From: Desulfurobacterium sp. TC5-1
GTDB lineage: Bacteria > Aquificota > Aquificia > Desulfurobacteriales > Desulfurobacteriaceae
Direction of reading: 5' to 3'
Assembly (NCBI RefSeq): GCF_000421485.1
Contig: NZ_ATXC01000001.1
Coordinates: 372,001-436,000 of the forward strand
Length of the DNA: 64,000 nt
Shown here piece by piece: positions 40,112-49,958 of this stretch. The notes below the pieces were generated by a model. That model ran no database searches, was not told where the DNA came from, and saw nothing but the letters and a program-made list of their open reading frames with translations. The position numbers and the translations under genes were made by a program. The stretch's first letter is position 1; each line of letters begins with the position of its first letter.

Positions 40112-41932
40112 GTGTGTGGAATTGTAGGCTATATAGGAAAAGACAATGCTAAAAATATTGTAATAAATGGATTAAAACGACTGGAATACCGGGGGTATGA
40201 CTCTGCCGGAGTGGCATTCATAGATTCAGGGAAGCTTAAGATTTATAAAAAGAGTGGAAAAATAAGGAATCTTGAATTTGAACTGAACAGGGATCTATCT
40301 TTACCCCATATAGCTATTGGACACACGAGGTGGGCAACTCACGGTGAACCAAACGATGTAAATGCTCATCCTCATGTTGATTGTACCGGGAAAATAGCTG
40401 TGGTTCACAACGGAATAATTGAGAATTTTACGGAGCTTAAAAAAGAACTTGAAAGCAGAGGGCATATTTTTAAATCCAAAACAGATACGGAAGTTATTGC
40501 ACACCTTGTCGAAGAGGAAATTGAAAATGGTAAAAATCTTCTTAGTGCAGTTTTGTCGGCAACATCAAACCTCAAAGGTTCATACGCGGCAGCCGTTATC
40601 TATGAGGGTGAGCCTGACAAGATCGTGTGCGTCAGGAAAGACAGTCCTTTAGTGATCGGTGTCGGTGAGGGAGAAAACTTTTTAGCGTCGGACGTACCTG
40701 CCTTTTTATCCTACACTAACAGGGTCATCTTCCTCGATGATAACGAATGTGCCGTCATAACTGCCGATAATGTTCACATATTTGACCTGAATGGAAATGA
40801 AATAACAAAAGAGACTAAAGAAATTCCCTGGTCAATAGCTCAGGCTGAAAAGGGCGGATACAAGCACTTTATGATAAAAGAAATATACGAGCAGCCAAGG
40901 GCCGTTGCAGATACCATATCTGGCAAGTTGTCACTGTTTGAAGAAAACAACAGGGAGCTTTTAACCACATTTGGCAAAATTCAAATAGTGGCCTGTGGAA
41001 CTTCTTACCATGCGGGTTTAGTAGGAAAGTTCTTTATAGAGTCGGTAGCAGGTATTCCTGTATCTGTGGATTATGCTTCGGAGTATAGGTACAGAAATCC
41101 CATAATAGATGAAAAAACCTTAATCATTGCCATATCTCAGTCAGGGGAAACTGCAGATACCCTTGCGGCGGTTAGACTTGCCAAAAAGAAAGGTGCAAAG
41201 GTTGTTGCAATATGTAATGTGATTGGTTCAACCATAACGAGAGAGGCGGACTATACAATTTACACGCACGCGGGGCCTGAAATAAGCGTTGCATCAACCA
41301 AAGCCTTTACAACACAGCTTGCCGCTCTTTTCCTATTTGCCGTTGAAGCGGCACGGATAAGAAACAAAATTACGAAAGAAAAAGAAGAAAGACTCTTAAA
41401 AGCGCTATCTGAAATTCCAGCAAAGATGAAAGAATTTCTTGATAGGGAAAGCGAAGAAGGGCAGGTAAGGAAAATAGCTCTCGAGTTTTACAACTCTCAG
41501 GATGCACTCTATCTTGGAAGATTCGTAAACTACCCGATAGCCCTTGAGGGTGCTTTGAAACTTAAGGAGATAAGCTATATACATGCTGAAGGCTATCCAG
41601 CAGGAGAGATGAAACACGGTCCTATTGCGCTTATAGACGAGAAGATGCCTGTTGTTGTAGTGGTACCAAGAGACAGGGTTTATGAAAAGATGGTTTCAAA
41701 CATTGAAGAAGTGAAAGCGAGAAAAGGAAAAGTCATTGCAATAACAAACAGGGATTGTCTTGAAGTTAAAAAACTTGCAGACTTTGCCATTGAAATACCT
41801 GAAACAGAAGAACTTCTATATCCTTTCCTTACCGTTGTGCCGCTTCAACTTTTCGCGTATCATATAGCAGACTTTTTAGGATACGATGTTGACCAGCCGC
41901 GAAACCTTGCAAAGAGTGTTACTGTTGAGTAG
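40112..41932 (+). CDS. glmS: Glutamine--fructose-6-phosphate aminotransferase (isomerizing)
   Basis: Makes glucosamine 6-phosphate for peptidoglycan and LPS. The N-terminal glutaminase begins with the catalytic Cys right after the start (M-CGIVGYIG) and has RLEYRGYDSAGVAF, GHTRWATHGEP and SDVPAF. The two SIS domains hold CGTSYHAGL, ISQSGETADTLAAV, EISVASTKAFTTQL and LKEISYIHAEGYPAGEMKHGP, ending in DQPRNLAKSVTVE. It has 606 residues. The start is GTG 40112 behind TGGAGGATACT. No glmS ribozyme-like core was noticed in the 100-base leader. It heads a run of glmS, purU, radA and the A/V-ATPase genes. Confidence 0.97.
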   Translation: MCGIVGYIGKDNAKNIVINGLKRLEYRGYDSAGVAFIDSGKLKIYKKSGKIRNLEFELNRDLSLPHIAIGHTRWATHGEPNDVNAHPHVDCTGKIAVVHNGIIENFTELKKELESRGHIFKSKTDTEVIAHLVEEEIENGKNLLSAVLSATSNLKGSYAAAVIYEGEPDKIVCVRKDSPLVIGVGEGENFLASDVPAFLSYTNRVIFLDDNECAVITADNVHIFDLNGNEITKETKEIPWSIAQAEKGGYKHFMIKEIYEQPRAVADTISGKLSLFEENNRELLTTFGKIQIVACGTSYHAGLVGKFFIESVAGIPVSVDYASEYRYRNPIIDEKTLIIAISQSGETADTLAAVRLAKKKGAKVVAICNVIGSTITREADYTIYTHAGPEISVASTKAFTTQLAALFLFAVEAARIRNKITKEKEERLLKALSEIPAKMKEFLDRESEEGQVRKIALEFYNSQDALYLGRFVNYPIALEGALKLKEISYIHAEGYPAGEMKHGPIALIDEKMPVVVVVPRDRVYEKMVSNIEEVKARKGKVIAITNRDCLEVKKLADFAIEIPETEELLYPFLTVVPLQLFAYHIADFLGYDVDQPRNLAKSVTVE

Positions 41933-41944
41933 ACCGGAGGAACA

Positions 41945-42799
41945 ATGGAAGAAACAGCCACACTGCTTATATCATGTCCCGATAGAAAAGGTATCTTGGC
42001 AGAAATAACCGGCTTTATCGCAAGAAACGATGGGAACATCATTCATGCCGACCAGCATATCGATTTTCAGAAACACATCTTTTTCATGCGGATAGAGTGG
42101 GATTTGAAAGATTTTAAAATTCCGAAGGAAAAGATAGCAACCGCTTTCTCTTTCATAGCCAATAAATTTTCCATGAAGTGGGACTTGAAATTCAACACTG
42201 AAATTCCAAACGTTGCTATATTTGTGTCAAGGTACGACCACTGTCTGTACGACCTTCTCTACAGATTTAAAGCTGGAGAGATGAGGGGAAACCTTAGACT
42301 TGTAATCAGCAACCATAGAGATCTTGAAAATGTTGTAAAGATGTTTGGCATAGATTTTTACCACTTTCCGAAAACGAAAGAGACAAAAAAAGATGTTGAA
42401 AAGAAAGAGATAGAACTTTTAAAGAAAGAAAACATTGACCTTATAATTCTTGCAAGATACATGCAGATACTTACAGATGATTTCGTCCGTGAATTTCCAA
42501 ACCGGATTATAAACATTCACCATTCCTTCTTACCGGCTTTTGTTGGTGCCCGTCCGTACCACAGGGCATATGAAAGGGGAGTGAAGATAATTGGAGCAAC
42601 CAGTCACTACGTAACAGAAGAGCTTGACCAGGGACCCATAATTGAACAGGACGTTGTCAGAGTTACGCACAGAGACACTGTTGAAGACATGATAAGAAAG
42701 GGAAGAGACCTTGAAAAAGTTGTCCTTGCGAAAGCTGTAAGGTGGCATCTCGAAAACAAAATACTTGTTTATGACAACAAAACGGTTATCTTTGATTAA
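41945..42799 (+). CDS. purU: Formyltetrahydrofolate deformylase
   Basis: Hydrolyses 10-formyltetrahydrofolate to formate and tetrahydrofolate. An N-terminal ACT domain (LLISCPDRKGILAEITGFI) senses ligands such as glycine and methionine in relatives. The formyltransferase-like domain has LARYMQILTDDFV, INIHHSFLPAFVGARPYHRAYERG with the catalytic His and Ser region, and GATSHYVTEELDQGPIIEQD. It has 284 residues. It starts 12 bases after glmS with CGGAGGAACA before the ATG. In a cell that may fix carbon through formate, it could help balance one-carbon pools. Confidence 0.93.
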   Translation: MEETATLLISCPDRKGILAEITGFIARNDGNIIHADQHIDFQKHIFFMRIEWDLKDFKIPKEKIATAFSFIANKFSMKWDLKFNTEIPNVAIFVSRYDHCLYDLLYRFKAGEMRGNLRLVISNHRDLENVVKMFGIDFYHFPKTKETKKDVEKKEIELLKKENIDLIILARYMQILTDDFVREFPNRIINIHHSFLPAFVGARPYHRAYERGVKIIGATSHYVTEELDQGPIIEQDVVRVTHRDTVEDMIRKGRDLEKVVLAKAVRWHLENKILVYDNKTVIFD

Positions 42800-42802
42800 G
42801 AG

Positions 42803-44179
42803 ATGGCAAAGAAAAAGACCGTTTATATCTGTCAATCGTGTGGATACAAAAGTCCCACCTGGTCTGGAAAATGTCCGGAGTGTGGAAGCTGGGGAACCTT
42901 AATAGAAGAAGTAATTTCAAAACCTGCAGGTAAAGCTTCCGTTTCATGGATTGAAACCTCTTCCGAAAAGCCTACACCAATAACTGAAATTTCAGAAATA
43001 GAAAAAGAACGGTACATATCCGGCATTGAAGAATTTGACAGAGTAGCGGGTGGAGGTATTGTAAAAGGTTCTGTTTCCCTGCTGTCAGGTGAACCGGGTA
43101 TAGGAAAATCAACGTTTCTGCTTCAACTTTCGGAAAAACTCTCTAAACACGGTAAAGTACTCTACGTTTCGGCAGAAGAATCGCCTCAACAGATATCAAT
43201 GAGGGCAAGGAGACTTGAAATATCAAGCCCTGAAATATTAGTCCTTGCAAATAATAATCTTGAAGAGATAAAAAATTTTATTGAAAAGGAGAAACCGGCA
43301 TTTCTCATAGTTGATTCAATACAGACAGTTTATCTCCCGCACATTGAATCTGCGGCAGGTTCTGTATCACAGGTAAGAGAAGGAACTGCCTTTGTAACCA
43401 ACCTGTCAAAAGCGAAGGGAATAACAACGTTTATAGTAGGTCATGTAAACAAAGAGGGAACAATAGCCGGTCCAAAGGTTCTTGAGCACATAGTTGATGC
43501 TGTTTACCAGTTTGAGGGTGATAGAGGGCACAATTTTAGAATCTTAAAAGCGCTAAAAAACCGTTTTGGTTCGACGGGGGAAATAGCCGTATTTCAGATG
43601 GAAGAAAAGGGATTAAAAGAGGTTAAAAATCCTTCACTCTTTTTCCTATCGGAACGTCCCGTAGGAAAGCCGGGTTCTGTTATCTACTGCAGCATAGAAG
43701 GGACAAGGCCGCTGCTTCTTGAGGTGCAGGCCTTAGTGTCAAGGGCTGTTTTTTCAACGCCTCAGAGGAGGGCAAAAGGCATAGATGCCAACCGTCTTTC
43801 CATTATCATAGCCGTTCTTGAAAAGGAGTTGGGATATCCGTTAAGAAATTTTGACGTTTTTGTAAATATCGTAGGCGGTGTAAAAATAAAGGAACCGGCC
43901 GTTGATCTTCCCGTTGCACTGGCAATTGCGTCAAGTTACCTTGGTAAGCCTGTAAGGAGAGATATTGCTGTTTTTGGAGAGATAGGATTGTCAGGAGAAA
44001 TAAGGAGCGTGCGACTTGAAGAGATGAGGATAAAAGAGATTGAAAAGAACGGTTTCCGCCCGCTTTTTCCTGCTTTACAGAGGAAAAATAATAAGCTAAA
44101 ATTATTATCAGAGGCAGTTAAAACGGCAATAGAGGAACAACAAGATGGGGGATCTGACAGAAAGCCTCTTAACTCTTGA
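42803..44179 (+). CDS. radA: DNA repair protein RadA
   Basis: A RecA-like branch-migration helicase used in recombination repair. The N-terminus has a C4 zinc finger (CQSCGYKSPTWSGKCPECGSWG). The ATPase core shows Walker A GEPGIGKSTFLLQ, ISAEESPQQ-like (VSAEESPQQISMR), Walker B LIVDSIQTV and the RadA-specific KNRFGSTGEI. A Lon-protease-like C-terminal domain closes the protein (VGGVKIKEPAVDLPVALAI). The 458 residues are usual. It starts 3 bases after purU, and its last 35 bases overlap the first ATPase gene in another frame. Confidence 0.96.
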   Translation: MAKKKTVYICQSCGYKSPTWSGKCPECGSWGTLIEEVISKPAGKASVSWIETSSEKPTPITEISEIEKERYISGIEEFDRVAGGGIVKGSVSLLSGEPGIGKSTFLLQLSEKLSKHGKVLYVSAEESPQQISMRARRLEISSPEILVLANNNLEEIKNFIEKEKPAFLIVDSIQTVYLPHIESAAGSVSQVREGTAFVTNLSKAKGITTFIVGHVNKEGTIAGPKVLEHIVDAVYQFEGDRGHNFRILKALKNRFGSTGEIAVFQMEEKGLKEVKNPSLFFLSERPVGKPGSVIYCSIEGTRPLLLEVQALVSRAVFSTPQRRAKGIDANRLSIIIAVLEKELGYPLRNFDVFVNIVGGVKIKEPAVDLPVALAIASSYLGKPVRRDIAVFGEIGLSGEIRSVRLEEMRIKEIEKNGFRPLFPALQRKNNKLKLLSEAVKTAIEEQQDGGSDRKPLNS

Positions 44180-44465
44180 TAAAAAGGCCTCTGCTATTGT
44201 TTTATCGGCTGAAGAGGCAGCTTCCCGGATTATTGAAGAAGCCAACGAGAAGTACTCTCAGATAATAAACTCTTACATGGAAAAGGCTGAGAGTGAGAAG
44301 AATAAAATCAATGAAAGGGTAAAAAGGGAAGTTGAGAACTACAGGAGGCAAAAAGAGGAAGAACTTAAGAAGATTATCTCAGGTTTTGAGAAGCTTTCAA
44401 AGGAAAATAGGGAAAGGTTTATAGAAAAAGTATTTGAAGACCTCAGGGGGAGGATTTGTGGTTAA
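44145..44465 (+). CDS. atpH: A/V-type ATPase peripheral stalk subunit G/H
   Basis: A 106-residue, highly charged, almost wholly helical protein with many Glu and Lys (EEAASRIIEEANEKYSQII, NYRRQKEEELKKIISGFEKL). This is the form of the G/H stalk subunit that makes a coiled-coil with subunit E to hold the V1 head. There is no catalytic motif. The name rests on length, coiled-coil pattern and lying first in the ATPase operon, since these subunits vary widely. It starts inside the radA gene and overlaps subunit C by 10 bases. Confidence 0.75.
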   Translation: MGDLTESLLTLDKKASAIVLSAEEAASRIIEEANEKYSQIINSYMEKAESEKNKINERVKREVENYRRQKEEELKKIISGFEKLSKENRERFIEKVFEDLRGRICG

Positions 44466-45301
44466 CCAGACCTCTTAAATTTAGCTATACAAACGCGATG
44501 TGCCGTGCGATTAAATCAACGCTGCTTGAAAGAAGTGTATTTCAGCAACTTTTAACTGCAACGACCGCCGGTGACATTTTAGTAGCCATAAAGGATACGC
44601 CTTATGGGAAGTTTGTAAAATCGGCGCTTGAAGAGTCTATGTCTAAAGGGCTTGATGCCTACTTCCAATACCTCTACGACAAGGTGACAGATAGGCTTTC
44701 CGAGAGAGAGAAGGCGGCCTTTTTCCTTTTCTTTATGGGAAGAAAAGAGCTGAGAAAAAGGAAAAAGGAGTTTAAAAACCAAAAAGATGCCAGAAAAATT
44801 TTCAACAAGCTTGATAGAGAATACGTAGAGGCCTTGAAGAAAGCATTAAATAGACTCGACAGAGGAGACAGGAAAGATTTAAAAATCATTGCAGGAAGCT
44901 ACTTTGACCTTATAAACATAATAACTGTTGTTAGACTAAAATTTATCTACCAGTTCGATGCCGATACAATTCTGCAGTTTGTAGTTCCCTTTGGAAATAT
45001 TGTGAACGATAATAATGTCAAAAAGTTACTGAATCTTAAAAAGCTCTCTGCTGTTCCCTCAGTATTTCCGGCGATTTTTAAAAAATCGATAAAGGATTTT
45101 ACAGACCTGCGAAGGGAACTTTACAAGTATCATATTGATGTTATTAGTAAGGTTTGGTATGGCTATCCCTTTAAACTTTCAATTCCCTTTGCCCTGTTGA
45201 GACTCAAAGAGATTGAGATAAAAAACCTGAAGGCGTGCATAGAGGGTGTCTATTTTGGACTGCCTGAGAAAGAGATAGAAAGAATGTTGGTAGGTGTGTG
45301 A
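44456..45301 (+). CDS. atpC: A/V-type ATPase subunit C (V0 D/AC39 family)
   Basis: The central-stalk cap linking the rotor ring to the D/F shaft. The N-terminus FSYTNAMCRAIKSTLLERS matches the usual YANARIRAMKSRLL opening, followed by a QQLLTATTAGDILVAIKDT segment and helical three-lobed repeats (DLINIITVVRLKFIY). The 281 residues are somewhat short of the archaeal 340-380. The start is TTG 44456, since the conserved segment begins only 8 residues later; GGGGGAGGA lies just ahead. It overlaps the next gene by 1 base. Confidence 0.85.
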   Translation: MWLTRPLKFSYTNAMCRAIKSTLLERSVFQQLLTATTAGDILVAIKDTPYGKFVKSALEESMSKGLDAYFQYLYDKVTDRLSEREKAAFFLFFMGRKELRKRKKEFKNQKDARKIFNKLDREYVEALKKALNRLDRGDRKDLKIIAGSYFDLINIITVVRLKFIYQFDADTILQFVVPFGNIVNDNNVKKLLNLKKLSAVPSVFPAIFKKSIKDFTDLRRELYKYHIDVISKVWYGYPFKLSIPFALLRLKEIEIKNLKACIEGVYFGLPEKEIERMLVGV

Positions 45302-47118
45302 TGATTTTTCCAGAGAAGATGTACAGAGTTACGATAACGATACCTGAGGATTATCTTGACCAGGAGGTGGAAGCTCTTGGAAAGGCTGCTGTTCTTCACA
45401 TAGATGACAAGAGCAAAAACAGAATCTTTGAAACAGAACTGAACCGTGTCAATACACTATTATCGATGGCAAAGAGCAACCTTGATGCCCTTGGCGTTTC
45501 AGAAAAGGTTGTAGAAGTTGGAAATATTGGCCTTGAAGAGATACCGAGGGAGATAGATAGAATAGAGGTTATCCTGAATGATATATCAAAAATCATAGAC
45601 AAACTTTCTTCAGAAGGCAAAAAGGTAGAACAGAGGACAAAGGACGTTCTCACGGCCGAAAAGGTTAAGGAGGTACTGAGTAAAGAGATAGACCTTGAAA
45701 AACTTGTCAAAAATTTGTCGTTCATAAGATTGAAAGTTGTACTCGTTCCGTCAGATACGATAGAGTCACTTCTCTTAACGGCAAAAAGTTACAAAGGATT
45801 CACTGTTCACGAACCTTTAAGTGAAGGTAGCGTGGCAGTTGCAGTTTTTTATACCGACGACTTAGAGGACATTATCCAGAAAGGTATAGAAAAAACAGGA
45901 GGGAGAGTTCTTAACAACAACAACTTCCTGACAGAGACAAAAAACAGAGTTTTGAACACTCGAGAATTTTACTTGAGAGAAAAAGAAAAGGCTGTCAACG
46001 AATACGGCGAGAGACTTTTAGAGATAATAAGAAAGCTCAACATAATGAAGAAAATTCTGGAAACTGAAAATTTAGTGAAGAGAACAGCAGAAGGATATGT
46101 TATTGAAGGCTGGGTGCCTGAAGATGGAAAGGAAAAAATAGTTAAAGCACTAAAACATTCGAAAGTGGTCTTTAGCGAGCCTGAAGATGCCCCCGTGCTT
46201 CTTAAAACGCCAAAACTACTTAAGCCGTTTGAGGAGCTTGTAACAGGGTTTGGCTACCCATCTTACAGGGAACTAAATCCAACGCCGTTTTTTGCTCTCA
46301 TATTTATTCTACTTTTTGGAGTGATGTTTGGAGATGTGGGTCACGGAATTGTCCTTTCCATTGCAGGTTATATTCTTTCAAAGAAAACAGAAACCTTCAA
46401 AAGTTATGGAAAAGTTCTCATCTTCTGCGGTGTCAGCTCTGCAATATTTGGCTTCCTCTACGGTTCTGTTTTTGGAGATGAACACCTTATACGTCCTCTT
46501 CTCTTTAATCCGATGGAGGATATAGACAAACTTATCATCTTCAGTATAGCGGTAGGCATTCTTGTCCTTTCTATTGGATTTATTCTCAACATAGTCACAA
46601 GATATAGGGAGAAAGAGTTTGGAGATATGATAGCAGGGGAAGGGGGTATTTTATGGTTTCTTATCTACTGGTTCTTAATCGGAATTGCCATAAAGGCCGT
46701 GGTGTTTAAAGGAGATGTGAAAGCTGAACTTATCATTGTTGCTGTTATGCTAACAGTGGCTATAGGGTACGAGATATACAGAAAAAAACAGATCTTTGGT
46801 TCGTTCCTTGATGGTTTTATGGCGCTACTTGAAAACATAACAGGTACCGTATCTTTTGTAAGACTTGGAGCTTTTGCTTTAGCACACGCTGCTCTTATGC
46901 TTGCCATTTTCACAATCGCAAGGGCTGTATCACCAGATGGTCACCACGGAGCAGGTTACTGGCTTACGATGGTTTTAGGAAACATTGTTGTTATAGTTCT
47001 TGAAGCTCTTGTAGTTTCAATTCAAACAATGAGACTTGAGTATTACGAATTCTTTGGCAAATTTTTTAAAGGTGGCGGAAAACCCTTCAAGCCATTCAAA
47101 CTGGAGGAAGAGAAATGA
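45301..47118 (+). CDS. atpI: A/V-type ATPase subunit I (membrane subunit a)
   Basis: The stator membrane subunit with the ion half-channels. The N-terminal 300 residues are cytoplasmic and coiled-coil rich; the C-terminal 300 hold seven or eight helices with FGVMFGDVGHGIVLSIAG, the ion-path helix and GNIVVIVLEALVVSIQTMRLEYYEFF, which includes the conserved Arg that releases ions from the rotor. The end GGGKPFKPFKL is typical. It has 605 residues. ATG 45301 is shared with the subunit C stop (GTGATG). It overlaps the rotor gene by 4 bases. Confidence 0.93.
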   Translation: MIFPEKMYRVTITIPEDYLDQEVEALGKAAVLHIDDKSKNRIFETELNRVNTLLSMAKSNLDALGVSEKVVEVGNIGLEEIPREIDRIEVILNDISKIIDKLSSEGKKVEQRTKDVLTAEKVKEVLSKEIDLEKLVKNLSFIRLKVVLVPSDTIESLLLTAKSYKGFTVHEPLSEGSVAVAVFYTDDLEDIIQKGIEKTGGRVLNNNNFLTETKNRVLNTREFYLREKEKAVNEYGERLLEIIRKLNIMKKILETENLVKRTAEGYVIEGWVPEDGKEKIVKALKHSKVVFSEPEDAPVLLKTPKLLKPFEELVTGFGYPSYRELNPTPFFALIFILLFGVMFGDVGHGIVLSIAGYILSKKTETFKSYGKVLIFCGVSSAIFGFLYGSVFGDEHLIRPLLFNPMEDIDKLIIFSIAVGILVLSIGFILNIVTRYREKEFGDMIAGEGGILWFLIYWFLIGIAIKAVVFKGDVKAELIIVAVMLTVAIGYEIYRKKQIFGSFLDGFMALLENITGTVSFVRLGAFALAHAALMLAIFTIARAVSPDGHHGAGYWLTMVLGNIVVIVLEALVVSIQTMRLEYYEFFGKFFKGGGKPFKPFKLEEEK

Positions 47119-47393
47119 GGAGAACAGCGTTCAGGACAATCCTTTTAGTTATGTTTCCGGTGATAGCCGTGGCAGGTGATGCTATGTGGGCATACATATC
47201 AGCTGCCGTGTCGGTTGCATGTTCCACAATAGCTGCCGGAGCGGCCGTTGGGCTTGTCGGTTCAGCAGCAATGGGGGCAATAGGAGAAAAACCGGAAATT
47301 TCAGGGAAAGCAATTGTATTCTTAGGACTTGCGGAAGGTATTGCAATTTACGGACTCATCATTGCAATACTTATATTAGGGAAAGTGGGATGA
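47115..47393 (+). CDS. atpK: A/V-type ATPase proteolipid subunit K
   Basis: The rotor-ring protein: one two-helix hairpin (92 residues), as in archaeal and bacterial A-type enzymes. Helix 1 is rich in Ala and Gly (STIAAGAAVGLVG), the loop is GAIGEKPE, and helix 2 carries the ion-binding Glu74 in GLAEGIAIYG. A leading hydrophobic stretch (ILLVMFPVIAVAG) is probably a cleaved or extra N-terminal segment. I see no Gln in helix 1 of the Na+-type ligand set, so proton coupling is more likely, but this is an inference. It overlaps subunit I by 4 bases. Confidence 0.93.
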   Translation: MRRTAFRTILLVMFPVIAVAGDAMWAYISAAVSVACSTIAAGAAVGLVGSAAMGAIGEKPEISGKAIVFLGLAEGIAIYGLIIAILILGKVG

Positions 47394-47695
47394 AAATTGT
47401 ATTCGTCGGAACAGAGGACGAATGTACCGGATTTAAACTTGCAGGACTTGAAACGGCGGTTGCTGAAGATGAAGCTTCATTTAGAACGGTTGCTTCGGAA
47501 ATCATCACCAATCCAGAGGTGGCAGTACTTGTCGTATCGGAAAGGTTCGCAGATGCATTTGATAGAGAACTCAAAAAGAAATTGGGCAAAAAGGCATTGC
47601 CGGCGGTGGTATTTGTTCCGTCAATCGATGGAACAACATCAAAACAGAGTTTAAAGGAGTTTTTGGCCAGTGTACTCGGAGTCCGACTTCAGTAA
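47390..47695 (+). CDS. atpF: A/V-type ATPase subunit F
   Basis: A small central-stalk subunit of 101 residues that sits on subunit D. It starts MKIVFVGTEDECTGFKLAG, the standard F opening (strand, then DxxxGFxLAG), and later has VAVLVVSERFADAF and LPAVVFVPSIDG. ATG 47390 overlaps the K stop (ATGA) and has GTGGG before it. The frame is open for 200 bases upstream inside K, but that part overlaps K entirely and has no sense as protein. It overlaps subunit E by 26 bases. Confidence 0.92.
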   Translation: MKIVFVGTEDECTGFKLAGLETAVAEDEASFRTVASEIITNPEVAVLVVSERFADAFDRELKKKLGKKALPAVVFVPSIDGTTSKQSLKEFLASVLGVRLQ

Positions 47696-48224
47696 ATTTA
47701 AAGATAAGGTTATAGAGAGAGCAAAAGAGTTAGCAAAAAACAGGATAAACTCTGCAAAATCTTTTGCTCAGGAGAAACTGGTAGAGGCGGAAAGGGAAGG
47801 CAGGAGACTCTATCAGGAGAAGATAAAGGCTGCCCAGATAGAGCTTGAATCGTTCAAGTTTAATGCAATGGCTGAAATTGACGCTAAGATACGGAAAGCT
47901 GTAGAAGACAGAGAGGTGCATGTTAGAGAGGAACTGATAAAAGAGTTAAGAGAGCGGTTAAAAGAGCGCTTTCCGATGATGCTTGGATGCTTTGTTGTAT
48001 GGGTAAAGGACAATTTCAATGAAGGTACCTTTATTGTATCACCTTCGTTCGAAAAACAGGTGGAAGAGGTAGTAAAAGGGAAATATGAGATAAAAGAGAG
48101 CAGCGACATAAATGGTGTCTTATTCAAGCATGGAAGAATGGTAATAGAGTTTTCCCTTGACAGTATTTTAGAGGAATTCAAAGAAGAGATAGACAGAGAA
48201 ATTGCTTCCATTTTAGAGGTGTAG
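47670..48224 (+). CDS. atpE: A/V-type ATPase peripheral stalk subunit E
   Basis: The N-terminal 100 residues form a charged coiled-coil (FKDKVIERAKELAKNRINSA and onward) that pairs with the G/H subunit; the C-terminal 80 residues form the small alpha-beta head that touches subunit B (GTFIVSPSF, LFKHGRMVIEFSLDSILEEF). It has 184 residues. The GTG start 47670 lies within the subunit F gene. The call rests on this layout, the FSLDSILEE-type motif common in E subunits, and the operon. Confidence 0.85.
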   Translation: MYSESDFSKFKDKVIERAKELAKNRINSAKSFAQEKLVEAEREGRRLYQEKIKAAQIELESFKFNAMAEIDAKIRKAVEDREVHVREELIKELRERLKERFPMMLGCFVVWVKDNFNEGTFIVSPSFEKQVEEVVKGKYEIKESSDINGVLFKHGRMVIEFSLDSILEEFKEEIDREIASILEV

Positions 48225-48227
48225 TAG

Positions 48228-49958
48228 ATGGCAAAAATTACATACATTTCCGGACCAATAGTAAAGGCAGAACTTGAAGGTGAATCGCCAAAGCTACTTG
48301 AAGTTGCCTATGTTGGTGAGGATAGACTTATAGGTGAGATAGTTTCCGTAAAGAGAAGCACGATAACCGTTCAGGTCTATGAAGCTACGGAGGGCCTTAA
48401 ACTTGGCGAACCGGTAGCACTTTCGGGAGAAATGTTAAAAGCAACGCTTGGTCCCGGTCTGTTAGGTTCAATATACGATGGGATAGGAAGACCTTTAGTA
48501 AAGCTTGGTGAAAGGATAGGAAGGGGTGCTTCTGTCTATCCCCTCTCAAAAGAAAAGAGATGGCACTTTGTGCCTTTACTGAAAAAAGGTGATGAAGTAG
48601 AAGAGGGGGACATCTTTGGGTATGTTGAGGAAGGTTCAATAAAGCACTTTCTGACAGTTCCCTGCAACACTGAAGGGAACATAGAAAAAATAAGAGAAGA
48701 GGGTGAGTACACGATAGATGAAGAGATTTTGTTCCTTAGCGACGGAACGAAACTTACAATGGTACAGGAATGGCCTGTAAGGTTCGGGAGAAAATACAGA
48801 AAGAGACTGAGGCCGGACACGCCTCTCATAACCGGTCAGAGAATCATAGACTTTCTCTTTCCTATAGCAAAAGGGGGAACGGCCTCCATTCCCGGAGGAT
48901 TTGGAACAGGAAAAACGATACTTCAACAGACGCTTGCAAAATGGTGCGATGCCGACATCATAGTTTACATAGGTTGCGGTGAGCGTGGAAACGAAATGAC
49001 GGAAGTTCTTGAGGAATTTCCGGAGCTCGAAGACCCTAAAACGGGCAAGAAGCTTATAGAAAGAACAATACTCATCGCAAACACGTCAAACATGCCTGTG
49101 TCGGCAAGGGAAGCTTCCATATACCTTGGTATAACGATAGCCGAATACTTTAGAGACATGGGATACCACGTAGCTCTAATGGCAGATTCCACCTCGCGAT
49201 GGGCAGAAGCTATGAGAGAACTATCTACAAGAATGGGGGAACTTCCGATAGAAGAGGGATTTCCAGCATACCTCTCATCCCGAATAGCTGGTGTTTACGA
49301 AAGAGCGGGTTTCGTTGAAACTGTTTCAGGAAAGGTTGGCTCCCTTTCTATAATTGGCGCTGTTTCACCGCCGGGAGGTGACTTTTCTGAACCTGTAACA
49401 AGGCACACAAGACGTTTCACAAGCGTCTTCTGGGCACTCGACAAAGAGCTTGCAAACGCGCGGTTCTATCCTGCAATCAACTATACTCAGAGTTACAGTG
49501 CCTACGGCGAGACGGTTAGAGTTTGGTGGGAAGAAATCTACAAGGAGTGGTACGAACTTAGAAGCTGGATGATGAAACTGCTGCAAGAAGATGACAAACT
49601 TCAAAGAATTGTAAAGTTACTGGGTTCCGAAGCACTACCGGAAGAGCAAAAACTAACGGTTGAAATAGCTAATTTAGTAAAAGAGGTTTTCCTGCAGCAA
49701 AATGCGTTTGATCCTGTAGATGCCTACTGTCCACCGGAGAAACAGATATCACTTGCTAAAGCCCTTAAAAGCCTGTACGATTGGTGGCAGGCCTGTCTGA
49801 AAGAGGCAGCAATTCCGGTCAAAACGCTGAGAGAACAAAAGATAGTTGAAGAAATCGTAAAACTCAGATTTTTAGAAGCAATTCCAGAAGATGTTGAGGA
49901 AAAAATAGAATCTACGTATAAAAATCTCATAAAAATTTACAGTGAGCGAGAAAGATGA
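48228..49958 (+). CDS. atpA: A/V-type ATPase catalytic subunit A
   Basis: The catalytic head subunit. Parts: N-terminal barrel starting [13 protein letters not shown], the family's non-homologous insert (about residues 110-190), Walker [14 protein letters not shown] near 225-237, [15 protein letters not shown], Walker B-like [16 protein letters not shown] and [13 protein letters not shown]. The 576 residues are normal. It starts 3 bases after subunit E and overlaps subunit B by 4 bases. A V-type A chain has its P-loop as GxFGxGKT, which fits here and rules out F-type beta. Confidence 0.97.
   Translation: MAKITYISGPIVKAELEGESPKLLEVAYVGEDRLIGEIVSVKRSTITVQVYEATEGLKLGEPVALSGEMLKATLGPGLLGSIYDGIGRPLVKLGERIGRGASVYPLSKEKRWHFVPLLKKGDEVEEGDIFGYVEEGSIKHFLTVPCNTEGNIEKIREEGEYTIDEEILFLSDGTKLTMVQEWPVRFGRKYRKRLRPDTPLITGQRIIDFLFPIAKGGTASIPGGFGTGKTILQQTLAKWCDADIIVYIGCGERGNEMTEVLEEFPELEDPKTGKKLIERTILIANTSNMPVSAREASIYLGITIAEYFRDMGYHVALMADSTSRWAEAMRELSTRMGELPIEEGFPAYLSSRIAGVYERAGFVETVSGKVGSLSIIGAVSPPGGDFSEPVTRHTRRFTSVFWALDKELANARFYPAINYTQSYSAYGETVRVWWEEIYKEWYELRSWMMKLLQEDDKLQRIVKLLGSEALPEEQKLTVEIANLVKEVFLQQNAFDPVDAYCPPEKQISLAKALKSLYDWWQACLKEAAIPVKTLREQKIVEEIVKLRFLEAIPEDVEEKIESTYKNLIKIYSERER

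Noticed and set aside
44088-44108. ATAATAA / TTATTAT inverted repeat near the end of radA
   Set aside because: AT-rich coding sequence for Lys, Asn and Leu codons; a chance palindrome is likely, with no GC stem or T-run for a terminator.
47186-47389. Long frame open upstream of ATPase subunit F
   Set aside because: It overlaps the proteolipid gene completely, is Cys/Arg/His-rich in an unnatural way, and the normal F start MKIVFVG is at 47390.
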